DNA from: Euryarchaeota archaeon UBA346
GTDB taxonomy: Archaea; Thermoplasmatota; E2; DHVEG-1
Length of the DNA stretch: 13,211 nt
Direction of reading: 5' to 3'
NCBI GenBank assembly: GCA_002496355.1
Contig: DAJP01000055.1
Coordinates: 27,259 to 40,469 of the forward strand
Positions 7,255-13,211 of this stretch are shown in pieces. Position 1 is the first letter of the stretch, and every line of letters starts with the position of its first letter. The position numbers were made by a program, and so were the translations under genes. The notes below the pieces were generated by a model. It did not search any database. It saw nothing but the letters and a program-made list of their open reading frames with translations, and was not told the origin of the DNA.

Positions 7255-8451
7255 CTAGATGATGGATAATTGTTTTCCGAGTTTTTCGAATTTCTCTAAT
7301 GCGAAGTCTAAATCCTTCTTGGTGAGACCTGCGTTCATCATGGTTCGAATACGGGCTTTATCCCGAGCCACCATGGGGAACACGATTGGTAGCGCAAAAA
7401 CACCTTCATCATAAAGTTTATTGCTGAGTTCTTTTGCTTTTCCAGAGTCTCCAACAATCACTGGTGTAATAGGTGTCTCACTATTCCCTGTATTGAAACC
7501 TAAGGAGTTTAGTTCTTTCTTGAAATATTTTGTATTATCCCAGAGTCTTTTAACATGCTCAGGTTCTGTTTCAAGCACATCGATAGCAGCAAGCTGAGCG
7601 CCGGATACCGCTGGTGGATGTGACCCTGAGAGTAACCAGGTCCGTGATTTGTTATATGCGAAGTTCACCAGGTCTTGACTGCCGGCGATGAGACCACCGA
7701 CGACACCAAAGGCTTTACTGAACGTTCCCATCTCGACATCGATTTTTCCTTCTATATGGAAATGCGCACCAATCCCGCGACCATCTTCTCCGATGACACC
7801 TTCTCCATGGGCGTCATCAACATAGGTCATCGCTCCGAATTCATTGGCGAGTTTTACGATCTTATCCATGGGGGCGATGTCTCCATCCATGCTGAAGACA
7901 CCATCGGTGATGATGAGGATTCGTCGATATTTCTTGTCAGCATCCTTCAACACGCGTTCAAGGTCACCCATGTCACGATGTTTGTAAATCGCTCGATCTG
8001 ATTTGGTGAGTCGGACACCATCGATGATGCTCCCATGGTTCAGCTCATCGCTGATGACGATATCTCCTTCGCCGACGAGTTGGGGGATAAGACCAGAATT
8101 TGCAGCAAAACCGGTTTGATAAATCAAGGTAGATTCTGTTCTTTTAAATTTCGCGAGTCGTTTTTCGACTTCAGTATGAATTTTCATGGTTCCGGCAATC
8201 GCTCGAACAGAACCAGACCCAGCACCATATTTCTTTGCAGCATCGATAGCTCCTTTGATAAGACGAGGGTGGTTGCTAAGGTTCAGATAGTTATTCGAAC
8301 ACATCATGATAACTTCTTTACCATTGACAATAGAATGAGGCTTGGACCCGCTTTCAAGAATTCGGATGTTCCACTCAAAATGATTTTTTACCAATTCATC
8401 GTATTCATCTTTTAAGAATTTGTTCGCGTTTCTTTTAGTGATTTGTGCCAT
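7255..8451 (-). CDS. kbl: 2-amino-3-ketobutyrate CoA ligase (glycine C-acetyltransferase) family
   Basis: This is a PLP-dependent class II enzyme of the alpha-oxoamine synthase family (Kbl/BioF/ALAS). Kbl joins acetyl-CoA and glycine reversibly and completes threonine breakdown. In numbering from the upstream ATG at 8454: the PLP Schiff-base lysine is K247 in GTFSKAFG, the pyridine-nitrogen Asp is D213 with H216 in YVDDAHGEG, and the ring-stacking His is H140 in ELNHGSIIDG; SNNYLNLSNHP (53-63) and GAGSGSVR (77-84) are also conserved. Length is normal (398). Two adjacent ATGs exist; the second (8451) has the better 6-base spacing from a strong GGAGGT Shine-Dalgarno at 8458-8463. No threonine dehydrogenase is visible here, and SGSHPP near 276 differs from the bacterial Kbl consensus I recall, so another acyl-CoA substrate is possible. 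Confidence 0.9.
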   Translation of the reverse strand: MAQITKRNANKFLKDEYDELVKNHFEWNIRILESGSKPHSIVNGKEVIMMCSNNYLNLSNHPRLIKGAIDAAKKYGAGSGSVRAIAGTMKIHTEVEKRLAKFKRTESTLIYQTGFAANSGLIPQLVGEGDIVISDELNHGSIIDGVRLTKSDRAIYKHRDMGDLERVLKDADKKYRRILIITDGVFSMDGDIAPMDKIVKLANEFGAMTYVDDAHGEGVIGEDGRGIGAHFHIEGKIDVEMGTFSKAFGVVGGLIAGSQDLVNFAYNKSRTWLLSGSHPPAVSGAQLAAIDVLETEPEHVKRLWDNTKYFKKELNSLGFNTGNSETPITPVIVGDSGKAKELSNKLYDEGVFALPIVFPMVARDKARIRTMMNAGLTKKDLDFALEKFEKLGKQLSII

Positions 8452-8457
8452 CATGGT

Positions 8458-8514
8458 ACCTCCAAGAATAATTCATCCCCTGAGGGGGTCAGGACATCAG
8501 ATTCGGATATTAAA
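8458..8514 (-). promoter_or_regulatory. kbl promoter, operator-like palindrome and RBS
   Basis: On the - strand a TATA-like TTTTAATATCC (8505-8514) overlaps the stop codon of the upstream kinase-like gene. It predicts transcription start near 8485. The palindrome CCCCTGAGGGG (8477-8487) covers that predicted start, and GGAGGT (8458-8463) is a strong Shine-Dalgarno for kbl. The arrangement suggests kbl has its own promoter, possibly regulated by a protein bound at the start site. Confidence 0.5.
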
Positions 8515-9652
8515 AGCTGTTGGTTTGAAGTTTGGCGACTCTGCTGAGGCGGTATCCGATGACCACCATGAAGTAGCCTTGGTCAGCGAACCGATGGTCG
8601 AGTCGTTTATCTCCGGTATCTACCCGGAGGATTGGTGTATGGATCAGCTTTGAGGGGGTAGAGACGACGATGATGTTCTCAATACCGATTTTGTTGATGA
8701 CCTCAGGGCTGAGTTGCAGATTCCCTCGGCCAAGGATGAACCCTTGTGCACCGATAGGGCTAAGGAGGATCTTTGCTTTTGGATATTTTTTAAGCAGCCT
8801 GAGGATTTGTTCTTCGTTGACGTCCTGTGCCAGCAGTTTTTTTTGGTAGACCGCATCGATACCTAGCAGCGTGTTTTCAATGTTGAGTTTCTGTGCGATA
8901 TGGTCAATGGTCCCACCTGTGCCGAACAAGAATAACCAATCTGGATGTTTCTCGAGTTCGTCTTTGATATGGTCCGCTAGCTCGTCTTTTAGATCATCAT
9001 CTGAGACGGATTCAAATAGGGACTTTCCCACCTGGATGTAGGTTGGTTCGATGATTCCTTTTGCGATGCCATAGAGTCGGACTTTCCATTCTCCTTTCCG
9101 GTAGAGCTCCTCATCGACGTCCATGATTTCAGCATCTCCAACAGTGAGTCGTTTCATGATGAACTCCTGGAGCATTTTTGCGGTCGCAGTCGTGGTGATC
9201 CCAAAGACACCAGAGTGCATTTTGACGCCAGAGGGGATGCCGAGCAGCGGGATTTTTTTATCGATGATGGTGAAGATATCTCGAGCGGTACCGTCACCCC
9301 CACAGAAGAGGAGGAGATCTAAGGGGACCTTGAGGAATTTTTTACACGCATTCTTGGTGTCGTCTGCAGAGGTTGTCGATCCTGATGGTGCATACACGAT
9401 TTGTTTATTTGTTATTCCAACTGTTCTTAGTTCATTGTCTCCCATATCTCCGTCGCAAGTGACCCAGAGTACATCGTCATTGGAAAGGGTAACTGCGCAA
9501 AACGCCTGGAGCATCTCCTCAGCTTTTTGTCGAGCGACAGGGTGTGCTCCCAGGGTGACTGCTTTGTCAAGAACATCATCGGTCCCTTTGAGTCCGACCC
9601 GGCCACCCATCCCAGCAATGGGGTTGACGATAAAACCGATTGTGACGCTCAT
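8510..9652 (-). CDS. ATP-NAD kinase-like protein (COG3199/AcoX-type)
   Basis: This is a 380-residue protein of the ATP-NAD kinase family, COG3199 branch. The N-terminus IGFIVNPIAGMGGRVGLKGT (5-24) is diagnostic. The diacylglycerol kinase/NAD kinase signature is GGDGTARD (118-125), followed by GIPSGVKMHSGVFG (138-151), GTGGT (244-248) and GAQGFILGRG (301-310). The family is predicted to phosphorylate NAD or a related small molecule; NAD kinase activity is not proven for this branch, and the long C-terminal half distinguishes it from classical NadK. I start at ATG 9652 because the family begins at this motif and a TATAAA box lies 22-27 bases upstream, which suits a leaderless mRNA. The frame stays open to an ATG at 9727, but those 25 residues have no family character. 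kbl follows after 55 bases. Confidence 0.85.
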   Translation of the reverse strand: MSVTIGFIVNPIAGMGGRVGLKGTDDVLDKAVTLGAHPVARQKAEEMLQAFCAVTLSNDDVLWVTCDGDMGDNELRTVGITNKQIVYAPSGSTTSADDTKNACKKFLKVPLDLLLFCGGDGTARDIFTIIDKKIPLLGIPSGVKMHSGVFGITTTATAKMLQEFIMKRLTVGDAEIMDVDEELYRKGEWKVRLYGIAKGIIEPTYIQVGKSLFESVSDDDLKDELADHIKDELEKHPDWLFLFGTGGTIDHIAQKLNIENTLLGIDAVYQKKLLAQDVNEEQILRLLKKYPKAKILLSPIGAQGFILGRGNLQLSPEVINKIGIENIIVVSTPSKLIHTPILRVDTGDKRLDHRFADQGYFMVVIGYRLSRVAKLQTNSF

Positions 9653-9673
9653 ATGATAAGAGAAGATCAGGTG

Positions 9674-9679
9674 TTTATA
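9674..9679 (-). promoter_or_regulatory. TATA box for the NAD kinase-like gene
   Basis: TATAAA on the - strand begins 27 bases upstream of the ATG at 9652, the distance expected for a transcript starting at or next to the start codon. No Shine-Dalgarno precedes the ATG, which fits leaderless translation. Confidence 0.5.
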
Positions 9680-9749
9680 GGAACATGATTTAAAAACTGA
9701 TTGGTCGAGGATCAGTGACTTTTTCATTTTGGGATTTTCCCGCGATGTG

Positions 9750-9757
9750 TTTAAATA
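9750..9757 (+). promoter_or_regulatory. TATA box for the candidate ncRNA
   Basis: TTTAAATA lies about 25 bases before the predicted RNA start (9777-9780) and about 30 bases before the first paired base of the terminal helix. TTTAAA is palindromic, so it could also be read on the - strand, where it would lie 25 bases before an upstream in-frame ATG at 9727. The fit to the structured block on the + strand is the stronger reading. Confidence 0.5.
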
Positions 9758-9800
9758 GGTTGAAAGAGAGAAGAGATGAGTGGTGAGGAAGGGCGACGTT

Positions 9801-9939
9801 CGGCGGGGTCTTGTCTTCCCGATCTGCGCTCTTGTCTTCCGGTGACGCTGGTGTCGCGTGTCTGCGTTGCGTCGGTGCGGCGCGCTGCTTGCGTGCTTCG
9901 TTTCCCCTCCTTCCTTACCTTTTAGGGCGGCGGGGTCTT
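9801..9939 (+). repeat. 12-base direct repeat CGGCGGGGTCTT flanking the RNA core
   Basis: Perfect copies lie at 9801-9812 and 9928-9939. The first is inside the 5' half of the candidate ncRNA; the second lies just after the terminal helix and runs into the T5 tract. Meaning unknown; duplication within the locus or alternative pairing partners are possible. Confidence 0.65.
9809..9840 (+). repeat. Direct repeat of TCTTGTCTTCC, two copies
   Basis: Perfect 11-base copies lie at 9809-9819 and 9830-9840, start to start 21 bases, inside the candidate ncRNA. In the proposed fold most of the first copy is exposed in an 8-base hairpin loop and the second lies in an unpaired stretch, so both could present the same pyrimidine-rich sequence to a partner. 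Confidence 0.7.
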
Positions 9940-9957
9940 TTTCTCAGGGTTCTACCA

Positions 9958-10512
9958 TCAGTGTAGATGCAGGATATCAAGATTAATGGATCCTTTCATA
10001 TATGCTTTTAAAAATGTTTTTGCATCAATGCTATAGAGCTGTGTGGTACACATCAGAGAATATTCTGAGCAGGCAGCATGTTGAATCTCTTTGATGACTT
10101 CTTTGGTAATCACTGAGGTGAAATGGAAGTCTTCGGATAGGAAGAGATCAACTCCGTTTTTTAGATTTGAGACCAGAATGTTACAGTCGTTGATCACATG
10201 TTGTGCATCAATTCCATGGCGTTCCATTGACTGAAGACATGTTTGACCGAGGGCGTCAGAAAGGAGTCGGTTTTTAAAATCAATAACAGTCGCATGAGCG
10301 CGCATCCAGCGCTGTATTGCTTTCTTATGTGTTGATTCGGTGATACGCCCCCAGATCTTCAATTGTTCAAGCTCAGAGGCGACCGTTGTGGTCACATAGG
10401 CAGGGATACGATCACGTGCGAGAGCTTTGATGACCTGATCAATAGATGAATCATCCTTAAGCAAGAATGATGTATCAAACGAAACGCTTCGAATCTGTAG
10501 CTGTTTGACCAT
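9958..10512 (-). CDS. PIN-domain ribonuclease-like protein
   Basis: This 184-residue protein has the acidic pattern of a PIN (FEN-like) metal-dependent RNase: D13 in SVSFDTSFLLKD, E47 in TTVASELEQLK, D109 in INDCNILVSN, and D128 in FLSEDFHF. The order and spacing fit the PIN fold, and the C-terminal 50 residues extend beyond it. Many PIN proteins are VapC toxins or rRNA/tRNA maturation nucleases. No small antitoxin gene is visible on either side, so a stand-alone nuclease or solitary VapC-like protein is more likely than a standard toxin-antitoxin pair; this is inference. I start at ATG 10512 because GAGGA lies 4 bases upstream; the frame stays open to an ATG at 10572, adding 20 residues of no clear character. 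Specific substrate unknown. Confidence 0.8.
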   Translation of the reverse strand: MVKQLQIRSVSFDTSFLLKDDSSIDQVIKALARDRIPAYVTTTVASELEQLKIWGRITESTHKKAIQRWMRAHATVIDFKNRLLSDALGQTCLQSMERHGIDAQHVINDCNILVSNLKNGVDLFLSEDFHFTSVITKEVIKEIQHAACSEYSLMCTTQLYSIDAKTFLKAYMKGSINLDILHLH

Positions 10513-10516
10513 GTGT

Positions 10517-10545
10517 TCCTCAGTAGTTTTATTAAGGATAAAAGG
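10517..10545 (-). promoter_or_regulatory. Promoter and RBS of the PIN gene
   Basis: On the - strand CCTTTTATCC (10536-10545) is a TATA-like element and GAGGA (10517-10521) a Shine-Dalgarno with a 4-base spacer to ATG 10512. The rest of the 116-base gap up to the lipoprotein stop shows nothing further. Confidence 0.45.
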
Positions 10546-10628
10546 TTGCGATGGATAAGAGAATGATTCCAATCGCTAAACATTTCCTAAACAGAGGTTT
10601 CTTATCCACTTACTTTCTCCCAAACATG

Positions 10629-13031
10629 TTATGGTCCAGTTTCCTCAGGACCAACACTTACGAAATTGTTGGTATACATCATCGAATTATATTCGGTGCT
10701 AATCCATGATTCATTCCTCACACAACTACTCAAACGAAACTCATCTATTTTACCCCACCAGGATGCGCCGTACGGTATGGTCGAACTTTGTTTAAACACA
10801 CCAATCTTGAAATCACCCCCAGTATCATAATCAATTGCTCCTGCCCAATTATTGCTACGTTCATCAATCGTCCCAGTTGCCTTCAGTCCATTGATAAATA
10901 AATTTGTTCTTGATGCTAATGCTCTTGTAACACCAAGATGATACCATTGGTTTTGTGAAATAACACAATCAGAATACTTAATAAATTGATTAGAACAGGT
11001 AGATAAATCACAACCAAAAGTCGGTTGCCAAGATTCAGAAACACTTAACGAATGAGCTGGATAATCATATGATGATGCTTCATCCTCAATCTCATAAATA
11101 CGATAATAATTGTCACTGAAATCATGTTCCGCCTTAACCCAGACAGATACCGTAAGCTCACTACCCATAGACCATGTGGGCGCTGTCATCCAATCATTCG
11201 ACCCATCAAAACTCTGACAGTTCCCTACTTTACCGTCGATAGATTCAATAGGAGAGTTACTAACATATTTTGTTAAATCATGGTTGTTTGCTGTCGAATC
11301 TAATATCGTCAAAACCGTCTTATCATTCATATGATACACTGCTTCATAATTACTATCCCATACCTTCTCAGGACACTGCTGATCCGCCGAACCCATATTC
11401 CCATAATACATATAACATATGGTATCGACAGTCGGACTTAATGAACTTGCGTTCACCCATGCGACCACCCGACCTGTAGAACCATCGAACTCCTCTAGCT
11501 CATGATACAATCGGGTTGCGACTCCGGATCCATCCATAAACAGAATATCATCGCCATCATCCTGTGCCTTGTCTCGCAGATCTGAATCAGTGACGCTCAA
11601 TAACACAGGAAAGTTATGCAGGTCATCTGCTACCATCGTATGATCAACCGTGATCATCTTCCGGTACTCCCAGCCTGCCTCAAATGGGTCAAACACCATC
11701 AACGGTCCGGTTCGGAACCAGAACGTCTCCGATGTCGGGTTCTCCCCATCGGTCGCATTCACATACCAGCGATACTCGGTCATTACTTCAAGGCCACTAA
11801 TTGACACAGTTATATCTCCCTCGCCGACGCCTGAGCCGCTCCCCGACCCGATAAACGGGGTGGTTTCAACTGTGTAGCTCATCGGATCATTCTGAGGATC
11901 GCGAAGATGGAAACTCAAATAAATCTGTGTCTCCGGGACATACCGATCACCATCTAGGGGTCGTTCTTCTGAGACGACAGGTGCGATCGCCTCGGTCGTA
12001 AATGAAAACTCTTTCTCAACTGTATCCATCCCATCTGATGCTGTCACATACCAAGTATACTCTGTTGAACTTTTCAGATCAGAGATTGGCACCGAATAAG
12101 ACCCATCCGGTTTCATATTCCCATTTCCACCACCCACATCCGGGGACGTAGTAACGCTATAGCTCATAAGATCACTGTCAGAGTCACTCAAAGAGAACCG
12201 AAGCTCCGAGGTTGATAACGGGACATACATCGCCCCATCCAACGGATACGTTGCGGTGATCTCCGGTAGATGGTTCGGTGGATAATACTCCATGTTCTCC
12301 GCAGATGCTTTCGCATACAATGCGTACCCGAACATCCCATAGGCCTTGATAGGCGGAAGGAAGATACTGAAACCGATGCCCCAGAACCCGAGTGCAAAAC
12401 CTTGCTGCTCACCAACCGCATAAAAACCGGTCCCTGACACTAGTCCACCAACACTCGTAATACCTATCGATGTTTTCCAACAGACAAACAACCGAGGGAT
12501 TGGAGCCATAATAAACGGGATAAAACGTGGCAGAATTATGATAGGAAACGCAGCTCCCTCGCCCGTGGCAACAAAGTTACAGAACATCTCCCTACCAATA
12601 CCCAAAGGATACACAGTTTTGTCATTCACCGCATTAGTAGCAAAGATTTGACCTTGTTTCTTCAACTGCGTAAAAACCATTTCCGCAGACATCCCTGCAG
12701 GTAACATACCCTGTTGCTCCGCATACTCAAGGATCTGTTGCTGAAGCTGCTGCGTCTCAGCAGAATAGGGATCATGAGTATTCGCTGCCGCTAACGTAGA
12801 AAACAACTCCTTCAGATACACACCAGATTCATAAGCAATTGTCTGAGAATGTGGCATCCCACTGATATAACAGGTGATTACGGCATCTTCCCCTGTACCA
12901 ATATTTTCTTGGTGAGATATATCAATGGAAGTTGAGTGAGAAGTACTAACGATTCCAGATGCGCAACTACTCAGCAAAAAAAGAGAAACAACACTAGCGC
13001 TGAAAATACTATTCAAATGAGATTTCTTCAT
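10629..13031 (-). CDS. Secreted lipoprotein with Fn3-like repeats, DUF2341 and LamG-like domain
   Basis: This is an 800-residue cell-surface protein. MKKSH, a hydrophobic stretch and the lipobox LSSC (Cys23) form a lipoprotein signal peptide. Residues 24-155 include a Gln-rich, probably helical segment (about 91-107). Residues 161-245 are an unusual hydrophobic, Gly/Pro/Phe-rich region I do not recognise. Two related Fn3-like repeats follow (about 255-347 and 349-442; each has PLDG, YVP, MSY and TEY-WYV-A-DG). DUF2341 spans about 453-545 (WEYRKMITVDH, NFPVLLSV, DGDDILFMDGSG, MYYGN). A LamG/concanavalin-like fold spans about 562-775 (FDGSNDWMTAP, WYHLGVTR, GKIDEFRLSS). Binding of surface or environmental glycans is a reasonable guess. 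There is no C-terminal anchor. ATG 13031 is chosen for the signal peptide and the GGGAG upstream; the open frame to 13148 would add 39 residues lying across the upstream promoter and terminator. Confidence 0.88.
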   Translation of the reverse strand: MKKSHLNSIFSASVVSLFLLSSCASGIVSTSHSTSIDISHQENIGTGEDAVITCYISGMPHSQTIAYESGVYLKELFSTLAAANTHDPYSAETQQLQQQILEYAEQQGMLPAGMSAEMVFTQLKKQGQIFATNAVNDKTVYPLGIGREMFCNFVATGEGAAFPIIILPRFIPFIMAPIPRLFVCWKTSIGITSVGGLVSGTGFYAVGEQQGFALGFWGIGFSIFLPPIKAYGMFGYALYAKASAENMEYYPPNHLPEITATYPLDGAMYVPLSTSELRFSLSDSDSDLMSYSVTTSPDVGGGNGNMKPDGSYSVPISDLKSSTEYTWYVTASDGMDTVEKEFSFTTEAIAPVVSEERPLDGDRYVPETQIYLSFHLRDPQNDPMSYTVETTPFIGSGSGSGVGEGDITVSISGLEVMTEYRWYVNATDGENPTSETFWFRTGPLMVFDPFEAGWEYRKMITVDHTMVADDLHNFPVLLSVTDSDLRDKAQDDGDDILFMDGSGVATRLYHELEEFDGSTGRVVAWVNASSLSPTVDTICYMYYGNMGSADQQCPEKVWDSNYEAVYHMNDKTVLTILDSTANNHDLTKYVSNSPIESIDGKVGNCQSFDGSNDWMTAPTWSMGSELTVSVWVKAEHDFSDNYYRIYEIEDEASSYDYPAHSLSVSESWQPTFGCDLSTCSNQFIKYSDCVISQNQWYHLGVTRALASRTNLFINGLKATGTIDERSNNWAGAIDYDTGGDFKIGVFKQSSTIPYGASWWGKIDEFRLSSCVRNESWISTEYNSMMYTNNFVSVGPEETGP

Positions 13032-13035
13032 ACCT

Positions 13036-13099
13036 TTCTCCCTCTTCACACAATATATATTTTTGAATTTATTACTTTCCCCATTTAAAATTATATAAC
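13036..13099 (-). promoter_or_regulatory. Lipoprotein gene promoter and RBS
   Basis: Two TATA-like elements precede the gene on the - strand: TTATATAATTTTAAAT (13084-13099), predicting a leader of about 35 nt, and AATATATAT (13053-13061), only about 26 bases from the ATG. The purine-rich GAGGGAGAAAGG just before ATG 13031 serves as Shine-Dalgarno and favours the distal TATA box. Confidence 0.5.
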
Positions 13100-13112
13100 A
13101 ATCTTCTCCTAT

Positions 13113-13139
13113 AAAAAATTGTCCTAAAAACCGAAAAAA
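13113..13139 (-). terminator. Oligo-T terminator of the tRNA gene
   Basis: Downstream of the tRNA 3' end the - strand carries T6 (13134-13139), T5 (13126-13130) and T6 (13113-13118). Serial oligo-T tracts are the usual archaeal terminator. A 6-bp hairpin (13154-13170, GGTTTC/GAAACC) lies between the tRNA and the tracts. The tracts separate the tRNA from the lipoprotein gene. Confidence 0.6.
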
Positions 13140-13186
13140 GGCCTTCAAACCCCGGTTTCGAATGGAAACCCTCCGAGAGAGAGGAA

Positions 13187-13211
13187 CGGACCTATGGGGA
13201 TTCGAACCCCA
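13187..13211 (-). tRNA. tRNA gene, 3' end only (truncated by window edge)
   Basis: The - strand from 13211 reads as a T-arm: stem TGGGG, loop TTCGAAT, stem CCCCA. It is followed by the acceptor strand TAGGTCC (13188-13194) and discriminator G (13187). CCA is not encoded. The matching 5' acceptor would be GGACCTA, outside the window. The anticodon is not visible, so the amino acid cannot be named; a G discriminator is most often seen in Ser, Asp, Asn or some Lys tRNAs. Confidence 0.85.

Larger units (their letters stand above)
9780..9945 (+). ncRNA. Candidate structured non-coding RNA, no known family
   Basis: This block fills most of the only gap over 300 bases without a protein gene (9653-9957). 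A 12-bp helix pairs 9782-9793 with 9908-9919 (GGTGAGGAAGG with CCTTCCTTACC plus one more pair). Inside are three hairpins: 9804-9808/9817-9821, 9855-9858/9863-9866 set within 9844-9848/9869-9873, and 9879-9885/9891-9897 with a TGCTT loop. Several of these pairs are G-U on the + strand and would be A-C mismatches on the other, which points to a + strand RNA. By my count only 7 of the 138 bases from 9782 to 9919 are A, and about 64% are G or C. A TATA box sits at the right distance upstream; TTTT follows the helix at 9920-9923 and TTTTT lies at 9938-9942. I do not recognise 5S, SRP, RNase P, or C/D or H/ACA features. Confidence 0.55.

Noticed and set aside
9653..9727. 25-residue N-terminal extension of the NAD kinase-like protein
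   Set aside because: Family members begin at the IGFIVNPIAG motif, and a TATAAA box lies inside the extension at the right distance from ATG 9652.
9750..9945. Identification of the GC-rich block as 5S rRNA, SRP RNA, RNase P RNA, C/D or H/ACA RNA
   Set aside because: None of the conserved signatures is present (no CCGAAC loop of 5S, no SRP GGAAGCAGC core, no RNase P conserved regions, no paired C/D boxes, no ACA tail), and the size is wrong for SRP or RNase P RNA.
13032..13148. 39-residue N-terminal extension of the lipoprotein reading frame
   Set aside because: It runs through the promoter and the tRNA terminator T-tracts and would bury the signal peptide; the ATG at 13031 has both signal peptide and RBS.
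13152..13170. Second tRNA T-arm-like sequence (TTCGAAT within GGTTTC/GAAACC)
   Set aside because: On neither strand do five bases on each side of the loop pair as in a T-stem and no acceptor or anticodon arm follows; it is a simple hairpin beside the real tRNA end.
1..13211. CRISPR arrays, insertion sequences or prophage genes
   Set aside because: No regularly spaced repeats, transposase motifs or terminal inverted repeats with target duplications were found.

Overview
The window reads as a piece of a euryarchaeal chromosome, most likely from the Thermoplasmata/Thermoplasmatota side. Evidence: an Orc1/Cdc6 initiator, an archaeal primase small subunit, the archaeal termination factor aCPSF1, a 20S proteasome beta subunit whose N-terminal half closely resembles my recollection of the Thermoplasma acidophilum protein (catalytic Thr-Glu-Lys), archaeal TATA-type promoters, oligo-T terminators, and a tRNA end without encoded CCA. 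The lineage call is inference from family resemblance; no rRNA is present.

Layout. Positions 1-2035 (+) form a tight three-gene run: the 3' part of glutamate formimidoyltransferase, a formimidoyl-THF cyclodeaminase family protein, and a HhH-GPD Fe-S DNA glycosylase of the COG2231/MagIII type. The last gene overlaps tail to tail by 21 bp with orc1/cdc6 (-). orc1 diverges from priS (+) across a short AT-rich region, so initiator and primase probably share a bidirectional promoter. priS converges on aCPSF1 (-), which lies directly downstream of psmB (-); this psmB-aCPSF1 linkage also occurs in other euryarchaea. Upstream of psmB come kbl (PLP-dependent 2-amino-3-ketobutyrate CoA ligase family) and an ATP-NAD kinase-like protein, both (-), each with its own promoter-like signals.

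From 9653 to 9957 there is a 305-base stretch without a protein gene. It holds the most interesting signal of the window: a GC-rich, strikingly A-poor block. It starts about 30 bp after a TATA box on the + strand, is closed by a 12-bp terminal helix, contains three internal hairpins, and ends in T-tracts. I call it a candidate structured ncRNA of about 140-165 nt; it matches no RNA family I can recognise.

From 9958 to 13031 (-) lie a PIN-domain protein with no visible antitoxin partner and a large secreted lipoprotein. The lipoprotein has a lipobox signal peptide, an unfamiliar hydrophobic N-terminal region, two Fn3-like repeats, a DUF2341 domain and a LamG-like lectin fold. The window ends with oligo-T terminators and the 3' end of a tRNA gene on the - strand.

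Most of the window is core information processing (replication, base repair, RNA 3'-end formation, proteolysis) with one-carbon and threonine/glycine metabolism, followed by a more variable cell-surface part. No insertion sequence, CRISPR array or phage gene is visible.
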